Of a DNA stretch of 64,000 nt, positions 17,884-28,048 are shown one piece after another (the stretch's first letter is position 1; each line of letters opens with the position of its first letter). Where the stretch lies: contig NZ_FWXV01000003.1 of the NCBI RefSeq assembly GCF_900176515.1, positions 496,001-560,000 of the forward strand, given 5' to 3'. Both the position numbers and the translations under genes were made by a program. The stretch comes from Kibdelosporangium aridum (GTDB taxonomy: Bacteria; Actinomycetota; Actinomycetes; Mycobacteriales; Pseudonocardiaceae). The notes beneath the pieces are model-generated. The model saw nothing but the letters and a program-made list of their open reading frames with translations. It ran no database searches and was not told the origin of the DNA.

Positions 17884-18152
17884 GGTCCCCTATTTCCGGC
17901 CAGCGCTTGTACGACAAGACCTCGGTCGCCTACCGAGTGTCGGTGAACAGCATCTGGTTTCGGGACAGTACACCCAGCGGAATCAGCCGATCACCGGGGT
18001 TCATGATCTACCGCAGCCCGCACGAACGTGCACAACACAGGTCTCACAACGGTTTCCGCTGATCAACTAGCGCCTTACCGGATAGCGGAGTTCCGGTGAA
18101 CGACAACCGCCGGGCCTCTTTCAGCACAACAGACCATGAGCCGACGCTTCAT
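17884..18152. other. Intergenic, nothing recognised
   Basis: This gap lies between the lipoprotein start and the 3' end of the adenosine-deaminase-like gene. It should hold the lipoprotein promoter. I see no credible gene, RNA or repeat in it. Confidence 0.6.
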
Positions 18153-18182
18153 GAATCCCCCAAGGACGGCGTCAGGGGATTC
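18153..18182 (-). terminator. Hairpin overlapping the deaminase-like stop codon
   Basis: An 8-bp perfect stem, GAATCCCC (18153-18160) and GGGGATTC (18175-18182), has a 14-base loop that contains the stop codon at 18172-18174. It is plausible as a terminator because no gene follows on that strand for several hundred bases. Confidence 0.45.
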
Positions 18183-19137
18183 GGGCACACCACGCTTCGA
18201 CGCCTGCGAGCGTTTTCTGCTTGATGTCGTCCGGAGCAGCCGAAACCGTGATGGAATGCTTGGCGATCGCAGCGAGTTCCTCGCCGGACAGGCCGATCAT
18301 CTCCCGGGCGATCGAGTACTGATCGGTGACGTTCGCACCGAACAACAGCGGGTCATCGGATGCGAGGGCCACCGGGACGCCTGCGTCGAGCACCTCACGG
18401 ATCGGCAGCGACGCATAGGACGCTACGCCAAGTGGCGGATAGGACGTCGGGCAAACCTCAAGGGCCACTTGATGTTCGGCCAAATGGCCTAGCGTGTCAG
18501 GGTCGCGCATCGCGGTGATGCCGTGTCCGATTCGGTTGGCGCGCAAAGCGTCGACACATGCCCGGACGTGCCAAGCGTCTTCGTAGAAACCGCCATGTGG
18601 CACCGACATCAGGCCGGCGTCCGTGGCGATCCGGCACGCTTCCACGAAATCGTCGATCCGGCCGCGGCGTTCGTCATTGGACAGACCGAAGCCGACCACT
18701 TTGGTATACCGGGTCGCCAGCCGGGCCAGCATGGTCGCGTGGTCGCCGGGTTTGGCCCAGCTGGACGCGATGATCAGGCCGCAGGGTTTGCCTTCCATCG
18801 CGTCCAGCGCAACCTCGACCACGGGGTCGTATCCGCCGAGCAGCGGTGCGTACGAGGTGGGATCCAGCTGGATCTCCACCCACGTACACCCGTCGGCGAG
18901 GTTGTCCTCGATCGACTCGGTGATGATGCGGTGGATGACTTCGGCGCTCCGGACCACGGCACGCCTCGCGTCATACCGTTCCTGGAACGCTTCCCACAGC
19001 TGTGCCTCCCCCATCGGCAATGGCGGAGGCACAGTCAACCCGTGGACCGCGGCCAGCTCTTCGAGCGTGGCCTGCCGCATCCCACCAGTCAGGTGCAGGT
19101 GCAGGTTCGCCTTCGGCAGTTCCCGGAGATCATCCAC
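18172..19137 (-). CDS. Adenosine deaminase-like amidohydrolase, HxGE motif altered
   Basis: 321 aa, GTG start at 19137. The ADA/AMP deaminase fold is clear: N-terminal metal motif NLHLHLTGG, then NRIGHGITA, ALEVCPTSYPPLGV, and the metal/catalytic Asp pair in ALASDDPLLF. The motif that normally supplies the general-acid Glu (HAGE or HGGE) reads PHGGF, so that Glu is replaced by Phe. Another Glu follows two residues later (FYED). Metal ligands appear intact. The protein may therefore act on a different substrate, be inactive, or use the shifted Glu. It is not assigned to adenosine deamination. Confidence 0.82.
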   Translation of the reverse strand: MDDLRELPKANLHLHLTGGMRQATLEELAAVHGLTVPPPLPMGEAQLWEAFQERYDARRAVVRSAEVIHRIITESIEDNLADGCTWVEIQLDPTSYAPLLGGYDPVVEVALDAMEGKPCGLIIASSWAKPGDHATMLARLATRYTKVVGFGLSNDERRGRIDDFVEACRIATDAGLMSVPHGGFYEDAWHVRACVDALRANRIGHGITAMRDPDTLGHLAEHQVALEVCPTSYPPLGVASYASLPIREVLDAGVPVALASDDPLLFGANVTDQYSIAREMIGLSGEELAAIAKHSITVSAAPDDIKQKTLAGVEAWCARIP

Positions 19138-19146
19138 CTCACCACA

Positions 19147-20502
19147 CTAGGCGCATGCTCCGAACACTTCCATTTCCCACAACGAGAAGCCGTACGGTGT
19201 CGCGCGGGATATCCCGTTCATCCGGACGTATCTGGCCGAGCCCGAGACGTTCAGGTCCTCGACCCCGCCGGAGCCGAAGGACTGGGTGAACGCGTCTGTC
19301 CACGTTGAACCGTTTGTGGACAGTTGGATGGCGTACGCCCTGCCGTAGGCGACCTCCCAGTTCAACCGGACCCGAGTGATCTGCTGGGTGCTGCCGAGGT
19401 CGATCTGCAGCCAGTTGGGTTCGTTGTGCGCCGAGGACCACCTGGTGCCGGTGTTCCCGTCGACCGCGAACGCCGCAGCCTGGTTCGGGCTCTCGATGCT
19501 GGACGCCGTCACCGGCCGGTTCCGGGAGATCAGCGGACCGCAGGTGGGCGGTGGGGTCGGCGGCGGCCCAGCACCCCGCGTGTACACCGCGACGTAGTCG
19601 ACGAGCATCGGCCGTCCGGGAACCGTGGCACCAGTGGGAGTCGCTCCACCGGCCAGCGCGTTCGGGAAAGCGCCGCCCATCGCCACGTTGAGCAGGATGA
19701 AGTACCCGGCGTGGCTGGTCATGTTGTTCCATGTACCCGCGTCCATCTGGTTCTGGCTGACCTGGTGGAACTGCTGGCCGTCGACGTACCACCGCAGCTG
19801 GTTCGGGCTGATCGACCGATCCCACTCGAAGCGGTACGTGTGGAACGCGGACTGGCACGACGCGCCAGGGCAAGCCCGGCTCGCCCCGATGCCCGTGGTC
19901 TCGTTGCACGGACCACCCGGGCTCACTCCACAGTGGAGCACGCCCCATACGGCGTTGATACCGTTGACGTTCTCCATGACGTCGTACTCGCCGATGGACG
20001 GCCAGTTCCAGTAATTGCCGCGGTACGGCGCGCCAAGGGCCCAGAACGCGGGCCAATAACCCAGCGCGGCTTGACCGGTGACGTTCGGCATCTGGATCCG
20101 GCCTTCGATCCGCAGCACACCGCCTGCCGGTGCTTTGAAGTCGGCACGGCGTGTCTCGATGCGCGCCGACGTCCAGTTCCCGGCGCCGTCACGCAGCGGG
20201 GTGATGCGCAGGTTTCCCGCGCCGTCGTGCGCGAGGTTCGAGGTGTTGCGGGTGTAGTTCTGGATCTCTCCGGTGCCCCAGTTCGCCGGACCGCCGGGGT
20301 AGGAGTGACCAGTGTCGATGATCCAGTCGTTCTCGTTCGGCAGGGTGTTCGCGCCGCCGGTGAAGTCGTCGGCCCACACCTGCGTCCACCCCGCGGGCGG
20401 CGGGGGCAGGGCGGCTTGTGCGGCGTCGAAGTGGATCAATAAGGAGCCGATCAGGGCGCCGGTCAGCGCGACCGCCCTGACCTTCCGACCATGTCTCGCC
20501 AT
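19147..20502 (-). CDS. Secreted GH16 endo-beta-glucanase with F5/8 type C domain
   Basis: 451 aa from ATG 20502 (AGGGAAGG upstream). A signal peptide ends about residue 31 (DAAQA). The GH16 jelly roll carries the catalytic signature GEYDVMEN (ExDxxE), preceded by GYWPAFWALG. A Pro-rich linker (GPPPTPPPTCG) leads to a C-terminal discoidin/F5/8C-type carbohydrate-binding domain (NRPVTASSIESPNQAAAFAV to SLWEMEVFGA). It likely cleaves beta-1,3- or mixed-linked glucans outside the cell. A LacI-like palindrome lies 61 bp upstream of the start. Confidence 0.92.
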   Translation of the reverse strand: MARHGRKVRAVALTGALIGSLLIHFDAAQAALPPPPAGWTQVWADDFTGGANTLPNENDWIIDTGHSYPGGPANWGTGEIQNYTRNTSNLAHDGAGNLRITPLRDGAGNWTSARIETRRADFKAPAGGVLRIEGRIQMPNVTGQAALGYWPAFWALGAPYRGNYWNWPSIGEYDVMENVNGINAVWGVLHCGVSPGGPCNETTGIGASRACPGASCQSAFHTYRFEWDRSISPNQLRWYVDGQQFHQVSQNQMDAGTWNNMTSHAGYFILLNVAMGGAFPNALAGGATPTGATVPGRPMLVDYVAVYTRGAGPPPTPPPTCGPLISRNRPVTASSIESPNQAAAFAVDGNTGTRWSSAHNEPNWLQIDLGSTQQITRVRLNWEVAYGRAYAIQLSTNGSTWTDAFTQSFGSGGVEDLNVSGSARYVRMNGISRATPYGFSLWEMEVFGACA

Positions 20503-20562
20503 GACTACCTTCCCTCGAGACGTCGTTGACCCTTGGGATTCGCGGGCGCAGGGGATGCCCGG

Positions 20563-20576
20563 TGAGAGCGCTCTCA
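20563..20576. promoter_or_regulatory. LacI/CebR-like operator TGAGAGCGCTCTCA
   Basis: A perfect 14-bp palindrome lies upstream of the GH16 start at 20502. It resembles the actinobacterial CebR cellulose-regulator site (TGGGAGCGCTCCCA) recalled from the literature. A 12/14 match, TGAGAACGCTCTCG, precedes the second GH16 gene at 38563-38576. No LacI-family gene is present in the window. Confidence 0.7.
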
Positions 20577-20752
20577 TCGCATTCTGGGCCCAGCGGTGAA
20601 GGTGTGTCAAGAGAGCACACCAATAGCGGGCCTCAGCGAGTGGGCACCGAAGCCCTTAGTGGGTTACGACTAGTCCTAAGACATTCTTGTCATTTCAATG
20701 GACCGGGATACGTGCCGATTCGACGGCAAAGTGCCGCGTATTTCAGCCCGGA

Positions 20753-22003
20753 TCACTCCTCAAGCAGGCCGAGTTCATGCGCGACCACCAATGCGGCCGC
20801 CTTGCGGTGCACCCGTAACTTCCGGAACAGGTTGCCCTGCAGGTTCTCGACAGTGCGTACGGATATACCAAGCAATCGCGCGGTTTGTTTGGTGGTGTGC
20901 CCCTGGGCGATCGCGGACAGGATCTCCTGTTCACGCGGGGTGAGAGCGAGCTGCCATCGGCGCCATTCCCCGCCAGGCGGCCCCAGCACCGCACGCGAGT
21001 ACGCGGAACTGATCAGCACGTACCCGGCGTTCGCGGCCTCGACGGCCGGCACCAGCAAACGGTCCATTAAGGACGAAGGCAGGACCGTCACACCACTGGC
21101 AACGGCCTGCGCCATCAGGTGTTGCTTGGGTTCTTCGCTGGTGACGGCAACGACACCACGGCCTGGCTGTGCGCTCCAGCTCGTCGGCTGCGGATCGATC
21201 AACACCGTGACGGCCGAGTCGTCCTTGGTGTCGCCTTCCGCGCGTTGCTTGGGCACGGCCTGCGTGTCGACCACGATGATGTGGTGTTTGTCGAACACTT
21301 CCCTTGCCCGATCGGCGACCGGGCCGTCGCTCTTGGCCAGTACGACCCGCAGGCCAGGTCTTCGTTCCTGCGCTAGACCGTCCAGCCTCGCCGGTTGCGC
21401 CTGCGACAACAGGCCGAGACGGACTGCGCTGGCCGCGGCGTGCGCCTGGTTGTGGACGCCGAGTTTGGCGAAGATGCGCTGCTTGTGGTTCTCCACGGTA
21501 TGCGGGCTGATCCCCAGTTCCAGTCCGATTTGCCGAGGTGGATAACCCGCGCAGACGAGGTAGAGGACTTCCAGTTCCCGCTGGGTAAGCGCGTCCCCGC
21601 CGCCGCGCTTCGCCCGTGCGGTCTCAATTGCCGAGGACGGCGCCCTGATCGCCGCCAGCAACGCCTCAAGGCCACCGGAGTACGGCACCAAAGCACTCAC
21701 TCCGGCTTCATAGGCCCGAATCACCTGCCCGGTCGTCAAAGATTGATGCAGGCCAATCATTCGCATCGGCCTGCCGGGCGGCAACAGCAGCGAAACCAGC
21801 CGATCGTTGCTCCATCTGGGCGCGTCCGCCTCGAACAGCGCGATGCTTGGCCTGCGCAGGTCGCAGAGCTGGATGAGTTCCGGCCCCGACGCTGCGGTGC
21901 CGAACATCGCGATATCCGGCTCGCGCGCCAGGTGCGCTGCGAGCATTTCGCGGAACAACCGGTTGTGATGCTGCAGGACAACACTGAGAACGGTTTCCAC
22001 CAT
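20753..22003 (-). CDS. Tandem LuxR regulator with two degenerate receivers and two HTH domains
   Basis: 416 aa. The first half has a receiver-like domain followed by a LuxR HTH (ALTQRELEVLYLVCAGYPPR to ISPHTVENHKQRIFAKLGVH). The second half repeats the plan: a receiver-like region (LRVVLAKSDGP, VTVLIDPQ, VAVTSEEP) followed by a second LuxR HTH (LALTPREQEILSAIAQGHTT to ISVRTVENLQGNLFRKLRVH). Canonical receiver residues are poorly kept: the first has a lone Asp-containing FEADAP, with VPYS where Lys is expected. It probably works without phosphorylation and could bind two half sites as one polypeptide. It faces the PI-PLC gene across a 205-bp gap. Confidence 0.85.
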   Translation of the reverse strand: MVETVLSVVLQHHNRLFREMLAAHLAREPDIAMFGTAASGPELIQLCDLRRPSIALFEADAPRWSNDRLVSLLLPPGRPMRMIGLHQSLTTGQVIRAYEAGVSALVPYSGGLEALLAAIRAPSSAIETARAKRGGGDALTQRELEVLYLVCAGYPPRQIGLELGISPHTVENHKQRIFAKLGVHNQAHAAASAVRLGLLSQAQPARLDGLAQERRPGLRVVLAKSDGPVADRAREVFDKHHIIVVDTQAVPKQRAEGDTKDDSAVTVLIDPQPTSWSAQPGRGVVAVTSEEPKQHLMAQAVASGVTVLPSSLMDRLLVPAVEAANAGYVLISSAYSRAVLGPPGGEWRRWQLALTPREQEILSAIAQGHTTKQTARLLGISVRTVENLQGNLFRKLRVHRKAAALVVAHELGLLEE

Positions 22004-22208
22004 GGCCCGACCCCCGGTCCGTTTCCCGCATCATGGCACAACCAAGGGTTTACGAACAGATCGGAACATTCCCACCAATTGCTTGCGCCGAACGTGGGGA
22101 ATGCGGGACAACTATCCTGTTTGATCTTGACTGGACGTGGCCGGTTCCGTTGTATATCGGTTGGTTCAAGGTTGTAAATCGTTGTTCCCCTTAGCCTTGG
22201 GAGACCCG

Positions 22209-23210
22209 ATGAAGCGCTTGGCCCTGACGTTGGCCGCCGCCTTAGCGATCACCACGCCGATGACCGCACACGCAGCCGATGCCTCAATCGCGGGCATAAC
22301 GGGCGTGGGAGTGCACAACGCATACGAACAAGGCACTTTCCCATGGATGATCGACGCACTGGAGTCCGGTGCGTCGATGCTCGAACTGGACGTCTGGCAG
22401 AACTTCCTTGGCAGCAGGCGCTATCAAGTGAGCCACGAACCATGGGCACCGGCCAACAACTGTTCCTCCGCGACGACCTTCAGCGCATTACGCACAGGCT
22501 CACGCAACCAAAGCATGGAAGCATGCCTGCGGAACATCAAGTTATGGCACGACCAGAACCCGAACCACCCACCACTGATCATCAAACTGGAAGCGAAGAA
22601 CGGCTACGACGGCCGAGGCGGGTTCGGCGCTGCTCAGCTTGACGCACTGATCGCTTCGTCGCTGGGTGCGGGAAACGTGTTGAAGCCCGCTGACGTCAAG
22701 GGAAGTCACGCGACGCTGGACGCGGCGGTGAAGGCAGGGGCTTGGCCGAGCCGGGAGGGGTCGCGCGGGAAGTTCTTGTTCACCTTGATCACAGGCGCGT
22801 TCGAAGTCGGCAATCCCTTTGACAACTACGACACGCACCACGAATACGCGGACTACCTCACGGGCCTCGGCAGCAACTTGGGGTCGGCGATGATGTTCCC
22901 GACGATCAATGGTGCGTCGGCCACGGATCCTCGCGTCGGGGACAACGGTGGCACGAGGGCGCAGTGGTACGTGACGTTTGATGGGGATGCGAACGGGTGG
23001 TTCGCGGGGGACACCAGCTTCTACACCAGCAACAACTACTTGGTGACGATGGCGAGTGTCCACAATGTCGCTCCGGCCATCGATGGACGGAACCCGACCG
23101 TCCAGCAGGGACAGGACAAGGTCCGCCAGGTGGCAGCCAAGGGCGCCACGGTGGCATCGAGCGACTGGAACAACCCTGCGATTGTGAGCTTCACGGTTCC
23201 CCGGGGCTGA
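22209..23210 (+). CDS. Secreted phosphatidylinositol phospholipase C-like protein
   Basis: 333 aa from ATG 22209 (GGGAGA upstream). A signal peptide ends about residue 22 (AHAAD). GVHNAYEQGTFPWMIDALES and MLELDVW match the catalytic N-terminal strand of Ca2+-dependent PI-PLCs known from Streptomyces, and SHEPW supplies a second likely catalytic His. LIIKLEAKNG is a further barrel strand. It probably cleaves inositol phospholipids or related phosphodiesters in the medium. It is monocistronic; repeat element C follows its stop. Confidence 0.85.
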   Translation: MKRLALTLAAALAITTPMTAHAADASIAGITGVGVHNAYEQGTFPWMIDALESGASMLELDVWQNFLGSRRYQVSHEPWAPANNCSSATTFSALRTGSRNQSMEACLRNIKLWHDQNPNHPPLIIKLEAKNGYDGRGGFGAAQLDALIASSLGAGNVLKPADVKGSHATLDAAVKAGAWPSREGSRGKFLFTLITGAFEVGNPFDNYDTHHEYADYLTGLGSNLGSAMMFPTINGASATDPRVGDNGGTRAQWYVTFDGDANGWFAGDTSFYTSNNYLVTMASVHNVAPAIDGRNPTVQQGQDKVRQVAAKGATVASSDWNNPAIVSFTVPRG

Positions 23211-23228
23211 CACGGCACTGGTGTCAAA

Positions 23229-23491
23229 AGGTGGTTGGGGCGACGCAAGGCCAACCAAGAAGGCTGAGGAAGGTGACCACAGAGCGGCACAAGATCAGCC
23301 AAGAAGCCAGAAGAAGGTGACCACAGAGCGACGCCGGTCGGCCGAAGAACCCTGAAGAAGGTGACCACGGAGCGGCGCGATTTTGTGTGGGGTGGCGCCG
23401 CAAATAAGCTTGTCGGCGGGGCAGGGCCGCAGGTCCTGCCCGCTTTCCCTGCCTTTTGCGGCGCAGGGGCCCCACACCAAATCGCGCCGCC
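23229..23491. repeat. 44-bp tandem repeats joined to a long palindrome (element C)
   Basis: Units beginning AGGTGACCAC start at 23271, 23315 and 23359, exactly 44 bp apart, with a degenerate copy near 23229. The last unit runs into the left arm of an imperfect palindrome (23372-23404, GCGGCGCGATTTTGTGTGGG then GCGCCGCAAA). The right arm is 23454-23491. An inner hairpin, GGGCAGG/CCTGCCC, lies in the loop. It sits between convergent 3' ends (PI-PLC and beta-glucosidase). The translated frames are low-complexity, so it is not coding. Confidence 0.85.
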
Positions 23492-23596
23492 CCAACCACC
23501 TGGCAAATCACAGGGAAGCATGCAAGGTCGCGACAGCAACCACTTGACGATCACGGGCAGAATGCAAGATCGCCGCAGCAAAGCCCGAAACACCGA
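23492..23596. other. Intergenic, nothing recognised
   Basis: Short spacer between repeat element C and the beta-glucosidase terminator. No gene, RNA or motif was recognised. Confidence 0.5.
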
Positions 23597-23625
23597 AGGC
23601 CGCCTCCCCCACGGGAAGGCGGCCT
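23597..23625 (-). terminator. Terminator after the beta-glucosidase operon
   Basis: A perfect 9-bp stem, AGGCCGCCT (23597-23605) and AGGCGGCCT (23617-23625), extendable through CCC/GGG with a bulge, lies 14 bases past the last gene of the importer operon. Confidence 0.8.
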
Positions 23626-23639
23626 CCAACAAAGCAAAC

Positions 23640-25058
23640 TCAGTGCCCGCGGACCCGCTTGATCGTGTCCCGGTACCACAGTGCACTTTGCTTCGGTGTG
23701 CGGACTTGGGTTTCGTAGTCCACGCGAACAATCCCGAATCGCTTCTCGTAGCCGTAGGACCACTCGAAGTTGTCCATCAACGACCAGGCGAAGTACCCGC
23801 GCACGTCGGCCCCCGCCTGACGTGCACGCGCGACCGCGCCGATGTGGGTGTTGAAGTAGTCGACCCGGTCGAAGTCCCTGACGAAGCCCGCGGCGTCCGG
23901 CTCGTCGTCGAATGCCGCGCCGTTCTCGGTGATCACCATCGGCAGGCCCGGGTAGTCCTTGGACAGCCGGACCAGCAGCTTGGTGAACTCGTCCGGCACG
24001 ATCTCCCAGCCCATCGCGGTCACCGGGTGACCTTGCGGGATGGAACGCTCGACGGGGTTGCCGTCCGCGTCGCGATCCTTGCCGTTCTCGTCGAGGCCCG
24101 AGAAGACGTGTCCACTGTAGAAGTTCACACCGAGCACGTCGATCGGTGCCGAGATCACGCTGAGGTCGCCTGGCCGGACCGGGATCCGGATACCACGCGC
24201 CGCGAGGTCTTCGACCACGTCAGCCGGGTAACGACCGTGCACCAACGGATCCATGTAGATCCGGACGCCAAGGCCGTCGGCGCGGCGGGCCGCGGCGATG
24301 TCCAGCTCCGAGTCCGTCGCGGGCTCCGAGGTACCCATGTTCAGTGTGATGCCCAGTTCGATCGGACGAGGCGCGGCGGCCCGCATCCGTTGCGTGGCAA
24401 GGCCATGACCGAGCAGGAGGTGGTGCACCGCCGAGATCGCCGCGGGCATGTCCTGACGGCCAGGTGCCTGGCGGCCGTTGCCGTAGCCGAGCATTGCCGA
24501 GCACCACGGCTCGTTCAGCGTCGTCCACGTCTGTACGCGGTCCTTCAGCTGGTCGAACACCAGCATCGCGTAGTCGGCGAACCGGTATGCGGTGTCCCGC
24601 ACCGGCCAGCCGCCTTCGTCCTCCAGCTCCTGCGGCAGGTCCCAGTGGTACAGGGTGACCCACGGATCGATGCCCTTGCCCAGCAGTTCGTCCACCAGCC
24701 GGTCATAGAACGCCAAGCCCGCGTGGTTCACCGGGCCACGACCGCCCGGCTGCACGCGCGGCCACGCCACCGAGAACCGGTACGTGTCGACGCCGAGTGA
24801 ACGGATCAGCTCGACGTCCTCCGGCATCCGGTGGTAGTGGTCGCAGGCGACGTCACCGTTGTCGCCGTCGTGCACCATTCCCGGAGTCCGGCAGTACGTG
24901 TCCCAGATGGAGGGTGTTCGCCCGTCCTCGTCATACGCTCCTTCGATCTGATACGCCGAAGTCGCGACACCCCAACGGAATGAGGACGGCAGCGTGTCGA
25001 TCGGATCGGTGCTTTCCCTTGTTTCGGGGGTTCCGACGGTTGGCGCAGTTGTATCCAT
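23640..25058 (-). CDS. GH1 beta-glucosidase, cytoplasmic
   Basis: 472 aa from ATG 25058, preferred to an ATG seven codons upstream because AGGAG lies 4 bases before it. GH1 signatures: SFRWGVATSAYQIEGA at the N-terminus, TTLNEPW with the acid/base Glu, and MVITENGAAFDDE with the nucleophile Glu. SLMDNFEWSYGYEKRFGIV is the aglycone/glucose-binding C-terminal motif. No signal peptide, so it should hydrolyse imported beta-linked disaccharides inside the cell. It is the last gene of the operon that encodes the Opp-type importer, which supports cello- or laminari-oligosaccharide uptake. Confidence 0.95.
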   Translation of the reverse strand: MDTTAPTVGTPETRESTDPIDTLPSSFRWGVATSAYQIEGAYDEDGRTPSIWDTYCRTPGMVHDGDNGDVACDHYHRMPEDVELIRSLGVDTYRFSVAWPRVQPGGRGPVNHAGLAFYDRLVDELLGKGIDPWVTLYHWDLPQELEDEGGWPVRDTAYRFADYAMLVFDQLKDRVQTWTTLNEPWCSAMLGYGNGRQAPGRQDMPAAISAVHHLLLGHGLATQRMRAAAPRPIELGITLNMGTSEPATDSELDIAAARRADGLGVRIYMDPLVHGRYPADVVEDLAARGIRIPVRPGDLSVISAPIDVLGVNFYSGHVFSGLDENGKDRDADGNPVERSIPQGHPVTAMGWEIVPDEFTKLLVRLSKDYPGLPMVITENGAAFDDEPDAAGFVRDFDRVDYFNTHIGAVARARQAGADVRGYFAWSLMDNFEWSYGYEKRFGIVRVDYETQVRTPKQSALWYRDTIKRVRGH

Positions 25059-25079
25059 AGGTCTCCTAGTCAGAACCAT

Positions 25080-27064
<1,985 letters not shown>

Positions 27065-27067
27065 CGC

Positions 27068-28048
27068 TCAGCCCTCCCTTCGGGTACGCGGGTCCAACAG
27101 CATGTACGCCAGGTCCGCGACGAAGTTGGCCAGCAACACGGACAACGTGATGATCAGGAAGATGCCCTGCAGCAACGGGTAGTCCTTGGTGCCGACGCCC
27201 TGGAACAGCAGGAAGCCGAGCCCCGGGTAGGAGAACACGATCTCGACGAGCAGTGTCCCGCCGACGATGAAGCCGAGGGACAAGGCGAAGCCGGACACGT
27301 TGGGCAGCAACGCGTTACGTGCCGCGTAGCCGACCATCACCCGGCGTTCGGGCAGGCCCTTGGCGTGCGCCACCGTGACGTAGTCCTCGGACGCCACCGT
27401 GACCATCATGTTGCGCATGCTAAGGATCCAGCCGGCCATCGAAGAGATCAGGATGGTGAACGCGGGCAGCAGGCTGTGCTGGATCGCGCTGCCGATGAAC
27501 TCCATGTCCCAGCCGGGCGTCAGCCCGGTGTCGTAACCGTTGCTGGCCGGGAAGAAGCTGTCCGGTCCGGTCAGCAGCGCGATGGCGATCAAGCCGAGCC
27601 AGAAGTACGGAATGGACGACAGGAACGTCGTCACCGGGATCAGCGCGTCGATCCATGATCCGCGCCGCCACCCGGCCAGCGTGCCGAGCCCGGTGCCGAT
27701 CAGGAAGCCGATCACGGTGGTGATGCCGACGAGCAGCAGCGTCCACGGCAGCGCCTGGCCGATCACCTCGCCGACCTGGCTGGGGAAGAACGTGAACGAC
27801 ATCCCGAGGTCGCCGCGGAACAGCTGACCCCAGTACTTGAAGTACTGCGAGAGCAGGCTTTCGTTCTTGTCCAGTCCGAAAAGGATGTACAGCGACTGGA
27901 TCGAGTCGCTGGTCATCTGGCCGCGGGCCTTGGTGATCAGCGACTGCACCGGGTCACCCGGCATGACCCGGGGGATGAAGAAGTTCAGCGTGATCGCGGC
28001 CCATGCGGTGAAAACGTAGAAGAAGACGCGTTTGAATAGATAACTCAT
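27068..28048 (-). CDS. Opp/Dpp-type ABC importer permease (DppB-like)
   Basis: 326 aa from ATG 28048, supported by GGAGAGG just upstream and a 4-base overlap with the ATPase gene before it; longer in-frame starts lie inside that gene. The N-terminus YLFKRVFFYVFTAWAAITLNFF and PRVMPGDP are hallmarks of B-type permeases. The EAA loop is DYVTVAHAKGLPERRVMVGYAARNALLP. About six transmembrane segments. It pairs with the C-type permease downstream. Confidence 0.92.
   Translation of the reverse strand: MSYLFKRVFFYVFTAWAAITLNFFIPRVMPGDPVQSLITKARGQMTSDSIQSLYILFGLDKNESLLSQYFKYWGQLFRGDLGMSFTFFPSQVGEVIGQALPWTLLLVGITTVIGFLIGTGLGTLAGWRRGSWIDALIPVTTFLSSIPYFWLGLIAIALLTGPDSFFPASNGYDTGLTPGWDMEFIGSAIQHSLLPAFTILISSMAGWILSMRNMMVTVASEDYVTVAHAKGLPERRVMVGYAARNALLPNVSGFALSLGFIVGGTLLVEIVFSYPGLGFLLFQGVGTKDYPLLQGIFLIITLSVLLANFVADLAYMLLDPRTRREG

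Noticed and set aside
23361..24800. A 479-codon open frame on the + strand
   Set aside because: It is antisense to the well-supported GH1 gene and begins in repeat element C; no known domain. High G+C makes such long shadows common.
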